Below the pieces are notes generated by a model. It saw only the letters and a list, made by a program, of their open reading frames with translations. It made no database searches and was not told the DNA's origin. A stretch of 44,838 bases of DNA from an uncultured Bacteroidales bacterium (GTDB lineage Bacteria > Bacteroidota > Bacteroidia > Bacteroidales > UBA932). The stretch covers positions 1 through 44,838 of the forward strand of contig CALVDR010000021.1 in assembly GCA_944326365.1 (NCBI GenBank), given 5' to 3'. The position numbers were made by a program, and so were the translations under genes. Below, piece by piece: positions 1 to 8,392 of the stretch (within the stretch, counting starts at the first letter, position 1; every line of letters begins with the position of its first letter).

Positions 1-51
1 TTAAGCCTGCCGCTAGCGTTCATCCTGAGCCAGGATCAAACTCTTCTTTGT
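1..51 (-). rRNA. 16S ribosomal RNA, 5' end only (partial)
   Basis: The reverse complement of positions 1-46 reads GAAGAGTTTGATCCTGG followed by CTCAGGATGAACGC, the universal 5' end of 16S rRNA. The rest of the gene lies beyond the window edge. By alignment with the E. coli numbering the mature 5' end falls near position 51. The following GCTAGCGGCAGGCTTAA differs from the Bacteroides form (GCTACAGGCTTAA) and is of the type seen in Rikenellaceae, a weak taxonomic hint. Confidence 0.95.
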
Positions 52-87
52 ATATATCTATTTCTCTCAGTCTGTCCTTTGCTCTGT

Positions 88-108
88 TTAATTCTCAAAA
101 AGAATTAA
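88..108 (-). other. stem-loop in the 16S rRNA leader
   Basis: TTAATTCT (88-95) and AGAATTAA (101-108) form a perfect 8-bp stem with a 5-nt loop. It lies between the rRNA promoter and the mature 16S end, inside the roughly 130-nt leader. A role in leader processing or antitermination is an inference. Confidence 0.5.
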
Positions 109-189
109 CGCTCTTTTATTTTCGGTACTTTGCTTGTACTTAGTCTTTCAGTATTTCAAAAAACTCACCGTTATTTCTCAAACGGGCTG

Positions 190-220
190 CAAAGATACGG
201 ACTTTTTTTATTCCGCCAAA
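190..220 (-). promoter_or_regulatory. rRNA operon promoter (Bacteroidetes -33/-7 type)
   Basis: On the minus strand TTTG (220-217) is followed after exactly 19 nt by TATCTTTG (197-190). This matches the Bacteroidetes sigma-ABfr consensus TTTG-N19/20-TAnnTTTG. Transcription would start near 183, giving a leader of about 130 nt before 16S rRNA. An A/T-rich stretch lies upstream (221-260), as is usual for strong rRNA promoters. Confidence 0.85.
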
Positions 221-328
221 TTTTTTTAGACTTTTTTTGAAATATTTTCAAGAAATCATACAGTTTTTATACTTTTGCCCCGTCGAACATATGGCATGAC
301 GCAGGTTCGATAACAGAAACCGTAACAT

Positions 329-883
329 ATGATATCATACTGGCAAATATTTCTGGTTTTCGCAAAAATCGGAGCTTTCACCATCGGAGGAGGAATGGCG
401 ATGATACCTCTTATACAGAATGAAATCGTCAGGAGGGGATGGATGAAGGAGGAAGATTTCCCGGATATAATAGCGCTGTCGCAGTCCGCACCAGGTCTTC
501 TGGCAGTAAACATCGCGATATTTACAGGATACAGACTCAAAGGAAGCAAAGGCAGCATAGTGGCTACCATAGCAAGCGTATTGCCTTCCATCATAATAAT
601 ACTGCTGATTGCCATGGTTTTCACAGGCTATCAGGACAATCCTACAGTCATCAGCATCTTCAAAGGCATCAGGCCCGTAGTGGTGGCACTGATCGCTGTC
701 CCTATGGTGCAGATGGCCAGAAAATCAAACCGCCGCTGGTGGTCATATCTTATTTCGGCAGCCGTACTGGTCCTCGTAGGCGTATTGAAGGTATCTCCTA
801 TATATATATTGATAGTAGTGATCGTGATTTCATATACTGCAGCACGATTCGCCGATAAAATCAGGAGGGACAGAATCAGATGA
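329..883 (+). CDS. chromate transporter family protein, first half (CHR domain)
   Basis: A 184-residue membrane protein of the ChrA/CHR family (PF02417). The family signature FTIGGGMAMIPLI sits at residues 17-29, and a degenerate PGxxxxNxAxxxGY motif (APGLLAVNIAIFTGY) near 54-68. Three or four hydrophobic segments follow. Full-length ChrA has two such domains; here they are encoded by two genes that overlap by 4 nt (ATGA at 880-883), so the two products probably form a heterodimer in the inner membrane. The true substrate in anaerobic gut-type Bacteroidales is uncertain, since chromate is unlikely to be the everyday one. A -7-like TACTTTTG at 270-277 lacks a matching -33 box. The gene is divergent from the rRNA operon. 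Confidence 0.88.
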   Translation: MISYWQIFLVFAKIGAFTIGGGMAMIPLIQNEIVRRGWMKEEDFPDIIALSQSAPGLLAVNIAIFTGYRLKGSKGSIVATIASVLPSIIIILLIAMVFTGYQDNPTVISIFKGIRPVVVALIAVPMVQMARKSNRRWWSYLISAAVLVLVGVLKVSPIYILIVVIVISYTAARFADKIRRDRIR

Positions 884-1428
884 TATTCGCGGAACTTTTT
901 CTCACTTTTTTCGTGATAGGTCTTTTCACCATAGGAGGAGGCTATGCGATGCTGTCCCTGATACAGACCCAGGTAGTCACAGTTCATGGATGGATAGACG
1001 AAAACACTTTCACTGATATCGTGGCGATTTCGCAGATGACACCGGGACCGATAGGGATAAACAGCGCCACCTACATCGGCTACACGGTTCTCGCCGATTC
1101 GGGAGCCCCTCACATTTTGTGCATCCTCGCCTCTTTCACCACAAGTCTTGCCGTAGTCCTGCCGTCATTTCTGATAGTACTGGCCATGTGCAAGGTTTAT
1201 TACAAATTCAGCGACAATTCCGTCTTCGAAGGTGTGATGGCAGGACTGAAACCTGCAGTAGTCGGACTGATAGGAGCTTCCGCCCTGCTGCTGGTCACAC
1301 CGGAAAATTTTCCTGACTGGAAAAGCTGGGTGCTGTTTTCCGCCGCATTCCTTGTATCCTGGATATGGAAAGTGAATCCTATTCTCACTATCATTGCCGG
1401 AGGCATAATAGGATTTATATTGTATTGA
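880..1428 (+). CDS. chromate transporter family protein, second half (CHR domain)
   Basis: A 182-residue partner of the preceding gene. It carries the same signature (FTIGGGYAMLSLI near residues 16-28) and an intact MTPGPIGINSATYIGY motif, which is closer to consensus than in the first half. The start codon overlaps the upstream stop (ATGA), so the two halves are translationally coupled and expected in equal amounts. Hydrophobic segments fill the C-terminal two thirds. The divergence between the halves, one with APG and one with PGP, suggests non-equivalent roles in a two-subunit anion transporter; that is an inference. The next gene starts 20 nt downstream and may be co-transcribed. Confidence 0.88.
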   Translation: MIFAELFLTFFVIGLFTIGGGYAMLSLIQTQVVTVHGWIDENTFTDIVAISQMTPGPIGINSATYIGYTVLADSGAPHILCILASFTTSLAVVLPSFLIVLAMCKVYYKFSDNSVFEGVMAGLKPAVVGLIGASALLLVTPENFPDWKSWVLFSAAFLVSWIWKVNPILTIIAGGIIGFILY

Positions 1429-1448
1429 TTTTCTTTATTTCCTGAGAA

Positions 1449-3119
1449 ATGAACTGGTTAGCAGAACTTTTCACACAACCGTCCACGACACAGACGCTTC
1501 TGGTACTGGCTATCATTGCGGCAACAGGTCTTGCCTTGGGGAAGATCAAAGTCTACGGCATATCGTTAGGAATCACTTTCGTGTTTTTCGCCGGCATTCT
1601 GGCAGGGCACCTCGGAATCGAAGTCAACAGGGAAATGCTGGCTTTCGCCCAGAACACGGGACTTATCATTTTCGTATACACGCTCGGACTTCAGGTAGGC
1701 CCGGGCTTCTTTTCTTCTTTCAAGAAAGGAGGTGTAAAGCTTAATATACTGGGGCTGAGCGTAGTGCTGGCAGGCTTCATACTGACAGCATGCATAAGTC
1801 TGGCATACGGCAGTCCGATCACCGAAGCCATCGGCCTGTTCGCCGGTGCAGTGACCAATACGCCCATGCTGGGAGCTGCACAACAGGCTGCACTCCAGAT
1901 ACATCCGGAAAACCCAGACGTAGTGACTACCATGTCCCTGGCATGTGCAGTAGGCTATCCGGTAGGTGTCATAGGCATGATAACGGTCATCATAATACTC
2001 CGTAAAATAAGCGGGAACAACACTGCCCAGCAGAAACCGGCCACCGGAGTGGCAAAGCCATTCATCACGGAATTCCAGATAAGCAACCCGGCCGTTTTCG
2101 GAAAGACCATCAAGGAGATAACGTCTCTGACAAATGCCAAGTTCGTGATTTCCAGAGTCTGGCGGAACGGGAAAGTGAGCATACCGACATCGGACACTGT
2201 CATCACCGAACATGACCACCTGCTGGTAATATCCAGCCAGTCTGATATCGAAAAGATAAAGGCCCTTTTCGGAGAAAAGGAAAACAAAGACTGGAACAAG
2301 GAAGACATAGACTGGAACGCTATCGACAGCATGCTGATATCCAGAAGGATACTGGTCACCAAATCCCATATAAACGGAGTCCGGTTAGGCTCCCTCAGAC
2401 TGAGAAATCTGTATGGCATAAACATCACGCGTGTAAACAGGGCCGGAATAGACCTGCTCGCCTCTCCCAACCTGAGACTGCAGATAGGCGACCGTCTCAC
2501 AATCGTGGGAGAATCCGCCGCCGTCGACAACGTCCGCAAAATTCTGGGCAATGAAGAGAAGAGACTGAACGAACCCAATCTGATAGCGATTTTCATCGGT
2601 CTGGCACTCGGGGTGATTCTGGGCAGCATTCCATTCGGATTTCCGGGAATGAGCGTTCCTGTCAGACTCGGCATTGCGGGAGGACCGATCATAGTCGGCA
2701 TACTCATGGGAGCGTTCGGGCCGAGATTCCACCTTACTACCTATACCACCCAAAGCGCCAATCTCATGCTCAGGGAATTCGGTCTTGTGACCTATCTGGC
2801 AGGACTCGGGCTTGATGCGGGAAAGGATTTCTTCGAAACCGTATTCTGTTCCGAAGGACTGATATGGATAGCTCTCGCATTCGCCATGGCCGTCATTCCG
2901 ACACTGGCGGTGGGTATCCTGGCACAGAAATTCTTCAAGACTGACTATGCCAGAAATGTCGGCATGCTATGCGGAAGCATGGCGAATCCGATGGCGCTGA
3001 ACTATGCCAGTACGACGGTGGACAACGACGAGCCGGCAGTAAGCTACGCTACCGCATATCCTGTGGCGATGTTTGCCAGAGTGATAATCGCACAGATAGT
3101 AATCCTGCTGCTTTCCTGA
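1449..3119 (+). CDS. YidE/AspT-type putative transporter with two TrkA-C domains
   Basis: A 556-residue inner-membrane protein of the aspartate:alanine exchanger family (Asp-Al_Ex, PF06826), the usual length for YidE (about 553 residues). Residues about 10-190 are hydrophobic and glycine-rich, with the typical GLFAGAVTNTPMLGAAQQA segment. Two cytoplasmic TrkA-C-like (RCK_C) domains occupy about 200-285 and 290-370; one contains ITEHDHLLVIS, the other LQIGDRLTIVG. A second membrane domain follows (about 380-556) and includes GMLCGSMANPMALNYA, which mirrors the first-half motif. The substrate cannot be told from sequence. It ends 12 nt from the convergent flippase gene, with no terminator between them. 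Confidence 0.85.
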   Translation: MNWLAELFTQPSTTQTLLVLAIIAATGLALGKIKVYGISLGITFVFFAGILAGHLGIEVNREMLAFAQNTGLIIFVYTLGLQVGPGFFSSFKKGGVKLNILGLSVVLAGFILTACISLAYGSPITEAIGLFAGAVTNTPMLGAAQQAALQIHPENPDVVTTMSLACAVGYPVGVIGMITVIIILRKISGNNTAQQKPATGVAKPFITEFQISNPAVFGKTIKEITSLTNAKFVISRVWRNGKVSIPTSDTVITEHDHLLVISSQSDIEKIKALFGEKENKDWNKEDIDWNAIDSMLISRRILVTKSHINGVRLGSLRLRNLYGINITRVNRAGIDLLASPNLRLQIGDRLTIVGESAAVDNVRKILGNEEKRLNEPNLIAIFIGLALGVILGSIPFGFPGMSVPVRLGIAGGPIIVGILMGAFGPRFHLTTYTTQSANLMLREFGLVTYLAGLGLDAGKDFFETVFCSEGLIWIALAFAMAVIPTLAVGILAQKFFKTDYARNVGMLCGSMANPMALNYASTTVDNDEPAVSYATAYPVAMFARVIIAQIVILLLS

Positions 3120-3131
3120 CCGGTATCATGC

Positions 3132-4688
3132 TCATTTGCCGGACAGGAATGCCCTGTTTCCGAGATGTACCGCTTTCCACACGAAGAGCATGTACAAGAG
3201 AATGAAGACAGTATTCACCGCCAGTTTCAAAACCATCCCGGACACGGACGCAGCGAACGTGACTCCGTCAAAGAAAAACCTGTCCACGACCGAGGCGATA
3301 CCATAGAAGACACCCATAGCGGCAAAAATACAGGCAATCCTGCCCCATTTATATGGTATAGGATAATATCTGTTTCCCAATACGGCACTGACAACGAACA
3401 TCACGACATAGCTGGCCAGATGGCCCCATGCCGCCGCATAATAGGAATACTTGGGCATGAATATCATGTTCACTGCCGCCGTCACGACAAGGCCTGCCAT
3501 GGTAATGTAAATGGCGACACCAGTCTTTCCCGAAAGTTTATACCACATGGATACGTTGAACAGCATGCCGAGAATCATGTAAGACAGCAGCATGATAGGA
3601 ACTACGCTGATACCGGCCCTGAAATCACGGCCCAGAATAAGCGAAATGACATCAATATAAAGTATGACCCCCAGAAAGATAAGGCCGCAGAATGCAGTAA
3701 AATATTCCATAACCACGGCATAAAGTTCCCTGGAATCCCTGTCAGCCGCACGCTGGAAGAAAAACGGCTCCGCCGCAAATCTGAACATCTGCACGAAAAG
3801 CGACATGATCACCGAAATCTTGACTCCGGCCTGGAAAATGCCCAGGCTCGACTGCCATACTTCCGACCCCGTATCGAAGAACCTGAACAATATCCTGTCC
3901 AGAAAATCATTGACAATACCGGGAAGCGCAGCCACCATGAGCGGGAGAGAATAGGCAAGCATCTGCCTGGCCAGTTTCCTGTCGAACGAAAACCTGAATT
4001 CAAGCAGATCCGGCACAAACAGCAGCATACACACGATACAGCTGAGCAGTATAGCAAAAATCACATAACTGAAATCAGGTGAAGGCGAGATGAAATTCAG
4101 AAGCCACAGGTCGGAAGATGTAAGATCAGACACTGCCTTTCCGGTTTCAGCCGCCGTATTCCTGCAGACAGCCGCAAAGCCGAAGAAAAGCAGGATATTG
4201 GCACCCGTTTCTGTCAGGATTTTCACGGTCTTCAACAGGGCGAACTTGAGAGCCTTGTGCTCCTGACGCAGTTTCGCAAACAGAATGGCAGTAATGGAGT
4301 CGCATGCCAATATGCCTCCCACATACATGATGCATCCCTGATAGCCGTGATAGCCGAGAAGATCAGATATACCTCCGGCGAATACGACCATGAGCACCAG
4401 GAAAAGCAGACTGACAATGGAGACTATGCCGAGAGCATCGGAATAGACTTTCGCGGAGTCGGATCCCGGCCTGTTCGCAAAACGGAAACATCCTGTTTCA
4501 AGACCCAGGACCAGAACTACCTGGAGGACGGCTATATATGCCATGAACTCAGTCACGACTCCATAGCTTTCCGTACTCAGAAGCCTGGTATAGAACGGCA
4601 CGAACAGGAAATTGATGACCCGGGCGAGTATCGTACTCAGCCCGTAAAGGGCTGTCTCGCCCGCAAGCTGTTTAAGTGGATTTGCCAT
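3132..4688 (-). CDS. polysaccharide/oligosaccharide flippase (MATE/Wzx-like)
   Basis: A 518-residue integral membrane protein of the polysaccharide-export (MviN/MATE/Wzx) superfamily. It begins with the typical NPLKQLAGETALYGLSTILA, followed by the FVPFYTRLL segment. Many hydrophobic helices run to the C-terminus, consistent with 12-14 membrane segments. It likely flips lipid-linked glycan units across the inner membrane. The frame can be read from a TTG at 4697, but ATG at 4688 gives the conserved family start (MANPLKQ). A -7-like TAATTTTG covers 4702-4695, so the mRNA may have almost no leader; there is no clear -33 box. No glycosyltransferase cluster is adjacent. Confidence 0.85.
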   Translation of the reverse strand: MANPLKQLAGETALYGLSTILARVINFLFVPFYTRLLSTESYGVVTEFMAYIAVLQVVLVLGLETGCFRFANRPGSDSAKVYSDALGIVSIVSLLFLVLMVVFAGGISDLLGYHGYQGCIMYVGGILACDSITAILFAKLRQEHKALKFALLKTVKILTETGANILLFFGFAAVCRNTAAETGKAVSDLTSSDLWLLNFISPSPDFSYVIFAILLSCIVCMLLFVPDLLEFRFSFDRKLARQMLAYSLPLMVAALPGIVNDFLDRILFRFFDTGSEVWQSSLGIFQAGVKISVIMSLFVQMFRFAAEPFFFQRAADRDSRELYAVVMEYFTAFCGLIFLGVILYIDVISLILGRDFRAGISVVPIMLLSYMILGMLFNVSMWYKLSGKTGVAIYITMAGLVVTAAVNMIFMPKYSYYAAAWGHLASYVVMFVVSAVLGNRYYPIPYKWGRIACIFAAMGVFYGIASVVDRFFFDGVTFAASVSGMVLKLAVNTVFILLYMLFVWKAVHLGNRAFLSGK

Positions 4689-4766
4689 ATCCGGCAAAAT
4701 TAATTATTTTTCGCAACTTTTTTCACCGGTTATGCATCTTGTAATTATTTAACGGGAAGCATAAAT

Positions 4767-5411
4767 ATGAAAGGGATATTTTCAAAAGCACTTTTATTCA
4801 TATCGGCACTGGCTTTTTCCGCCGCCTGTTCGACATCATTGACAGGAGACGGGGCCGACAATAAAAACGACAATATGGGAACAGAAACCAAAAGCATGTC
4901 CACCGGACCGGAATATGATATAGTCACGGATCTGGGGACTATCAGAATCAGACTTTACGACGAAACACCGGAACACAGGGACAATTTCGCAAAACTTGTG
5001 TCGGAAAATTTTTATGACGGAGTACTTTTCCACAGGGTCATTGACGGATTCATGATACAGACCGGAGATCCTCTCACCAAAGATCCGTCCAAAGCCAGTC
5101 TGTACGGCACAGGCGGCCCGGGGTATACAATCCCGGCGGAATTCAACCGCGCACTGACACACAAGAAAGGAGCTGTGGCCGCAGCCCGCAGAGGGGATGC
5201 CGCAAATCCTAAAAAGGAGTCTTCAGGTTCCCAGTTCTATATAGTACAGGATGCCGGGAACTGCAGCCAGCTTGACGGAGAATACACTGTATTCGGAGAA
5301 ACCGTAGACGGGCTGGACATCATCGACAAAATAGCATCAGTCGATACGGACAGAAGAGACAGGCCCGTACAAGACATCCACATCATCAGTATCAGACCTG
5401 TCCTGCAGTAA
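4767..5411 (+). CDS. peptidyl-prolyl cis-trans isomerase, cyclophilin type, lipoprotein
   Basis: A 214-residue cyclophilin. The signal peptide ends in a lipobox (FSAAC) with the lipidated Cys at residue 21. The next residues are STSL, with no acidic surface-export signal, so a periplasm-facing anchor is likely. The cyclophilin domain spans about 50-212, with the conserved FHRVIDGFMIQTGDP, GGPGYTIPAEF and SSGSQFYIVQ motifs and DGEYTVFGETVDGLDIID at the end. The catalytic Arg (FHR) and Gln (SQF) are present. It would help fold periplasmic or outer-membrane proteins. It stands alone between divergent and convergent neighbours. Confidence 0.92.
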   Translation: MKGIFSKALLFISALAFSAACSTSLTGDGADNKNDNMGTETKSMSTGPEYDIVTDLGTIRIRLYDETPEHRDNFAKLVSENFYDGVLFHRVIDGFMIQTGDPLTKDPSKASLYGTGGPGYTIPAEFNRALTHKKGAVAAARRGDAANPKKESSGSQFYIVQDAGNCSQLDGEYTVFGETVDGLDIIDKIASVDTDRRDRPVQDIHIISIRPVLQ

Positions 5412-5463
5412 AATTGTGGAATCAGACAAGAAAATTGAAAATTCAAATCACAAAATAGGAGTT

Positions 5464-5479
5464 TGGCACAGTAATTGCA
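5464..5479 (+). promoter_or_regulatory. sigma-54 (RpoN)-type promoter
   Basis: TGGCAC (5464-5469), 5 nt, then TTGCA (5475-5479) is an exact match to the -24/-12 consensus TGGCAC-N5-TTGCW, with the required GG-N10-GC spacing. Start of transcription is predicted near 5489-5490. It lies in the non-coding gap after the cyclophilin gene. Downstream there is no ORF but a strong terminator about 85 nt away. Confidence 0.65.
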
Positions 5480-5488
5480 ATTTTTCTT

Positions 5489-5572
5489 AACCGAATAGTT
5501 TTTTCATAGGTTAAGTTTTAGGTTAGAATTGCGGAGCGTCTACGATGTGAATCGTGGACGCTCTATCTTTTT
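5489..5572 (+). ncRNA. candidate sigma-54-dependent small RNA, about 84 nt
   Basis: The stretch starts about 12 nt after the -12 element and ends at the T-run of a strong intrinsic terminator. No start codon with a plausible ORF lies inside. The 5' part can fold as TTAACC (5487-5492) with GGTTAA (5509-5514). A single-stranded linker holds a repeated TAGGTTA before the terminator stem. It ends 12 nt short of the convergent hisIE stop codon. The call rests on promoter plus terminator geometry; expression and target are unknown. Confidence 0.55.
5534..5572 (+). terminator. intrinsic terminator of the candidate sRNA
   Basis: GAGCGTCTACGAT (5534-5546) pairs with ATCGTGGACGCTC (5551-5563): 13 bp with one G-U, closed by a GTGA tetraloop and followed by TATCTTTTT. 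The T-run lies only on the plus-strand side, so it terminates rightward transcription. It may also protect the 3' end of hisIE mRNA from the other side. Confidence 0.85.
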
Positions 5573-5583
5573 CATACAGAATA

Positions 5584-6198
5584 CTATTTGTGCCGACGGA
5601 CAAGTTCCTTTTCGAGGTCCGATATGGAAAGTCCCCTGGCAGCAAGGAGCACAAGAAGATGATATATGAGGTCCGACGCCTCGTAAATCATCGCCGAATC
5701 GTTGCCATCCACGGCCTCTATAACAGTTTCCACAGCTTCCTCACCTACTTTCTGGGCAATCTTGTTGACGCCTTTGTCAAAAAGTTTCACGGTATAGGAC
5801 CCCTCCGGACGCTCTGCCTTTCTCCTGCGGATGACTTCCTGCAGTTCCCGGATAAAACCCTCGTCATCATCCGTATTGAAGCAGCTTACTGCTCCTGTAT
5901 GGCATACGGGACCTGCCGGTTCTGCCCTGACCAGCAGAGTATCCCTGTCACAGTCGACAAACATCTCCCTGACCGTAAGAAAATTCCCGCTGGTTTCTCC
6001 TTTGGTCCACAGGCACTTGCGGGTTCTGCTGAAGAAAGTCATACGTCCTGTCTCCAAAGTACTCTCCAACGCCTCTGCGTTCACATATCCCAGCATCAGC
6101 ACCTTCAAGGTAGCATAATCCTGAACTACCACAGGTATCAGTCCGTCCGGATTCTTTCCGAAATCCAGATCCTTTACTTCAAAATCTTTTCTGATCAT
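5584..6198 (-). CDS. hisIE: bifunctional phosphoribosyl-AMP cyclohydrolase / phosphoribosyl-ATP pyrophosphatase
   Basis: A 204-residue fusion that carries out steps 2 and 3 of histidine synthesis in the cytoplasm. The HisI domain (about 1-110) shows WTKGETSGN, the metal-site motif DCDRD and PVCHTGAVSCF. The HisE domain (about 115-204) shows KLFDKGVNKIAQKVGEEAVE, the MazG-like helix with its acidic metal ligands. Length is normal for the fusion. It is the last gene of the his operon, starting 38 nt after hisF stops. No T-rich minus-strand terminator follows directly; a hairpin at 5534-5563 may serve. Confidence 0.95.
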   Translation of the reverse strand: MIRKDFEVKDLDFGKNPDGLIPVVVQDYATLKVLMLGYVNAEALESTLETGRMTFFSRTRKCLWTKGETSGNFLTVREMFVDCDRDTLLVRAEPAGPVCHTGAVSCFNTDDDEGFIRELQEVIRRRKAERPEGSYTVKLFDKGVNKIAQKVGEEAVETVIEAVDGNDSAMIYEASDLIYHLLVLLAARGLSISDLEKELVRRHK

Positions 6199-6236
6199 AA
6201 TATAACGTTGTTTTGATTTTATAATTCCGATTCATA

Positions 6237-7022
6237 CTATCCGGCTGTCGTAGAACCGGGAACCTGACGTACAGGAATGCCGCAAGCGGCCAGCTGCCGT
6301 TTCAGGTCCGGAATCCGCACATCTCCATAATGGAAAATGGAGGCAGCCAGTGCCGCATCCGCATTTCCCCCTTCCGGAGAGAGGACATCCACGATGTGAC
6401 CGGCATTTCCGGCACCTCCGGACGCTATCACCGGTATGCCGAGAATATCCGATAACTTACGGTACTCCGCACAGGCATAACCTCCGCAAGTCCCGTCATG
6501 ATCCATGGACGTGAAAAGAATTTCGCCGGCACCGAGAGCCTCAGCCTGCTTTGCCCACGAAAAAAGTTCCTTGTCTGAAAGGCGGCTGCCCCCATGGGTC
6601 GTCACCCTCCATACGCCATCCACATTCCTGGCATCAACCGCCACGACCACGCACTGGGCCCCGAATCGTGAAGCGATATCCGAAATCAGCGAAGGGTTCC
6701 TGACAGCGGCACTGTTTACCGAAACTTTGTCTGCTCCCGCACGGAGCAATACGGCCGCATCCTCCACAGTGGAAATGCCCCCTCCGACAGTAAACGGTAT
6801 ATTTATGTGCAAGGCTATCCTTTCCACCAGTTCCGAAAAGGCTTTCCGTCCTTCTATCGTGGCACTGATATCCAGAAAGACCAGTTCGTCCGCCCCCTGG
6901 CCGGAATAGGCTTCCGCCATTTCCACAGGATCCCCGACAGACCTGAGTTCCAGGAAATTGATACCTTTCACAGTGTGTCCGTCCTTTATGTCAAGGCACG
7001 GTATGATTCTTTTCGTCAACAT
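6237..7022 (-). CDS. hisF: imidazole glycerol phosphate synthase, cyclase subunit
   Basis: A 261-residue (beta/alpha)8 barrel with N-terminal [14 protein letters not shown] and the catalytic Asp in CLDI. The second catalytic Asp lies in VVAVDAR, and phosphate-binding loops are seen at TVGGGIST and VIASGGAGN. It condenses PRFAR with ammonia supplied by HisH to give IGP and AICAR. The start codon overlaps the end of hisA by 7 nt, so the pair is coupled. Length is typical (about 250-258), with a short extra tail. Confidence 0.96.
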   Translation of the reverse strand: MLTKRIIPCLDIKDGHTVKGINFLELRSVGDPVEMAEAYSGQGADELVFLDISATIEGRKAFSELVERIALHINIPFTVGGGISTVEDAAVLLRAGADKVSVNSAAVRNPSLISDIASRFGAQCVVVAVDARNVDGVWRVTTHGGSRLSDKELFSWAKQAEALGAGEILFTSMDHDGTCGGYACAEYRKLSDILGIPVIASGGAGNAGHIVDVLSPEGGNADAALAASIFHYGDVRIPDLKRQLAACGIPVRQVPGSTTAG

Positions 7023-7717
7023 AGTCTGATCTTTCCTTCATATATGGCTTTCCCCACTATCACTGCCGGAACTCCGGCACGGTCCAGGGCCTCGATATCA
7101 GCCATGGAGCCTACACCTCCGCTCGCTATGACCCTGACATCGGGGAATTCCTCCATAAGCCCGGCATACAGTTCCACCGCAGGTCCGGAAAGCATCCCGT
7201 CACGCGAAATATCCGTCACTATCACCGTCTGCAATCCATCCAGGCTGAATCTCCGGAGCAGATCTTCCGCTTTCATGTCCGACTTCTCCAGCCAGCCTTT
7301 CACAGCCACAAGGCCGTCCCTGACATCGGCACCGAGCACGATTCTGTCTCCGCCGAATTCCTTCAACCAGCCTGCAAACGCATCCGGACAGGTACATGCC
7401 ACACTCCCGCAGATGGATCTGGACGCTCCCGCACTGAACACTGAAACCAGTGCATCCCTGCTCTTGATACCGCCTCCGAACTCCACTTTCAATGATGTGT
7501 GCGCGGCTATGTCTTCCAGCACGGCCTGATTCACGGGGAAGCTGGACTTGGCACCATCCAGATCTATCAGATGAAGCATCGTCACCCCGCAGTCCTCGAA
7601 ACGTTTAGCCACATCCAGAGGACTGTCGCTATATGTCTTGCTCCGGCCGTAGTCGCCCTGCGAAAGGCGGACACACTTGCCGTCTATAATGTCTATCGCC
7701 GGTATGATTTCTATCAT
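7016..7717 (-). CDS. hisA: ProFAR isomerase (phosphoribosylformimino-5-aminoimidazole carboxamide ribotide isomerase)
   Basis: A (beta/alpha)8 isomerase of about 233 residues. It begins [20 protein letters not shown], where the catalytic Asp of PAID is seen, and has the second Asp in [10 protein letters not shown]. Phosphate loops are VEFGGGIKS and VIASGGVGS. Two start codons lie six nt apart (7723 and 7717, MHMIEII); 7717 gives the usual start and is chosen. The gene sits between hisH (gap about 58 nt) and hisF (overlap). Confidence 0.95.
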   Translation of the reverse strand: MIEIIPAIDIIDGKCVRLSQGDYGRSKTYSDSPLDVAKRFEDCGVTMLHLIDLDGAKSSFPVNQAVLEDIAAHTSLKVEFGGGIKSRDALVSVFSAGASRSICGSVACTCPDAFAGWLKEFGGDRIVLGADVRDGLVAVKGWLEKSDMKAEDLLRRFSLDGLQTVIVTDISRDGMLSGPAVELYAGLMEEFPDVRVIASGGVGSMADIEALDRAGVPAVIVGKAIYEGKIRLC

Positions 7718-7775
7718 ATGCATAAATGTCTATCGAAAATATTCTCTTGTTTTCCACATCGCCGGGACTGTGTCC

Positions 7776-8372
7776 TCACATTTCCAGAAAATTCGCGATG
7801 ACACGCTCGCCCGCATCCCCGCTTTTTTCCGGATGGAACTGACATCCCATGAAATTTCCACGGCACAACGCAGCACTGAAAGGCAGACCATATTCAGTCA
7901 CAGCCGCCGTATCCTCACATATATCTGCGAAATACGAATGGACAAAATACATGTACTCTCCATTCTGTATCCGATCGAAAAGGGCTGTCCCCAGGCTTGA
8001 AATACTGTTCCACCCCATATGGGGGATTTTCAGTCCCGATGTCCGGGACAATGCAGTACGGAAATGCCGCACACGACATCCGAATACGCCCAGACACTCC
8101 ACATTCCCTTCCTCCGACCACTCGCACAGAAGCTGCATTCCCAGGCATATACCCAAAAGCGGCTGCCCTGCATTCCGTATGAAATCCACAAGATTCCTTT
8201 CCTTCAGTTTCATCATCGCCCAGCCGGCTTCTCCCACACCCGGCAGCAGAAGCCTGTCGCACTCCGACAGGACGGATGCATCCCGGCTCAGGATATAATC
8301 CGCACCGAGACGTTTCAGAGCATTTTCCACCGAACGGATATTGCCGGCTTCGTAGTCTATGATTCCTACCAT
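7776..8372 (-). CDS. hisH: imidazole glycerol phosphate synthase, glutaminase subunit
   Basis: A 198-residue class I glutamine amidotransferase. The nucleophile Cys is in PLLGICLGMQLL, the catalytic His in CQFHPEKSG, followed closely by the Glu of the triad. The N-terminus VGIIDYEAGNIRSVENAL is the standard HisH start. It releases ammonia from glutamine and passes it through the HisF barrel. It lies 20 nt downstream of the hisC-hisB fusion gene. Confidence 0.95.
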   Translation of the reverse strand: MVGIIDYEAGNIRSVENALKRLGADYILSRDASVLSECDRLLLPGVGEAGWAMMKLKERNLVDFIRNAGQPLLGICLGMQLLCEWSEEGNVECLGVFGCRVRHFRTALSRTSGLKIPHMGWNSISSLGTALFDRIQNGEYMYFVHSYFADICEDTAAVTEYGLPFSAALCRGNFMGCQFHPEKSGDAGERVIANFLEM

Positions 8373-8392
8373 AAATATTCCCGTTTCAAATT

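Noticed and set aside
270..277. Consensus promoter for the chromate transporter pair
   Set aside because: TACTTTTG matches the -7 box, but no TTG or TTTG lies 19-21 nt upstream, so it is not listed as a promoter.
5554..6216. 220-residue plus-strand ORF opposite hisIE
   Set aside because: It is a shadow of hisIE, which has clear HisI and HisE motifs; the shadow has no recognisable domain and starts inside the sRNA terminator.
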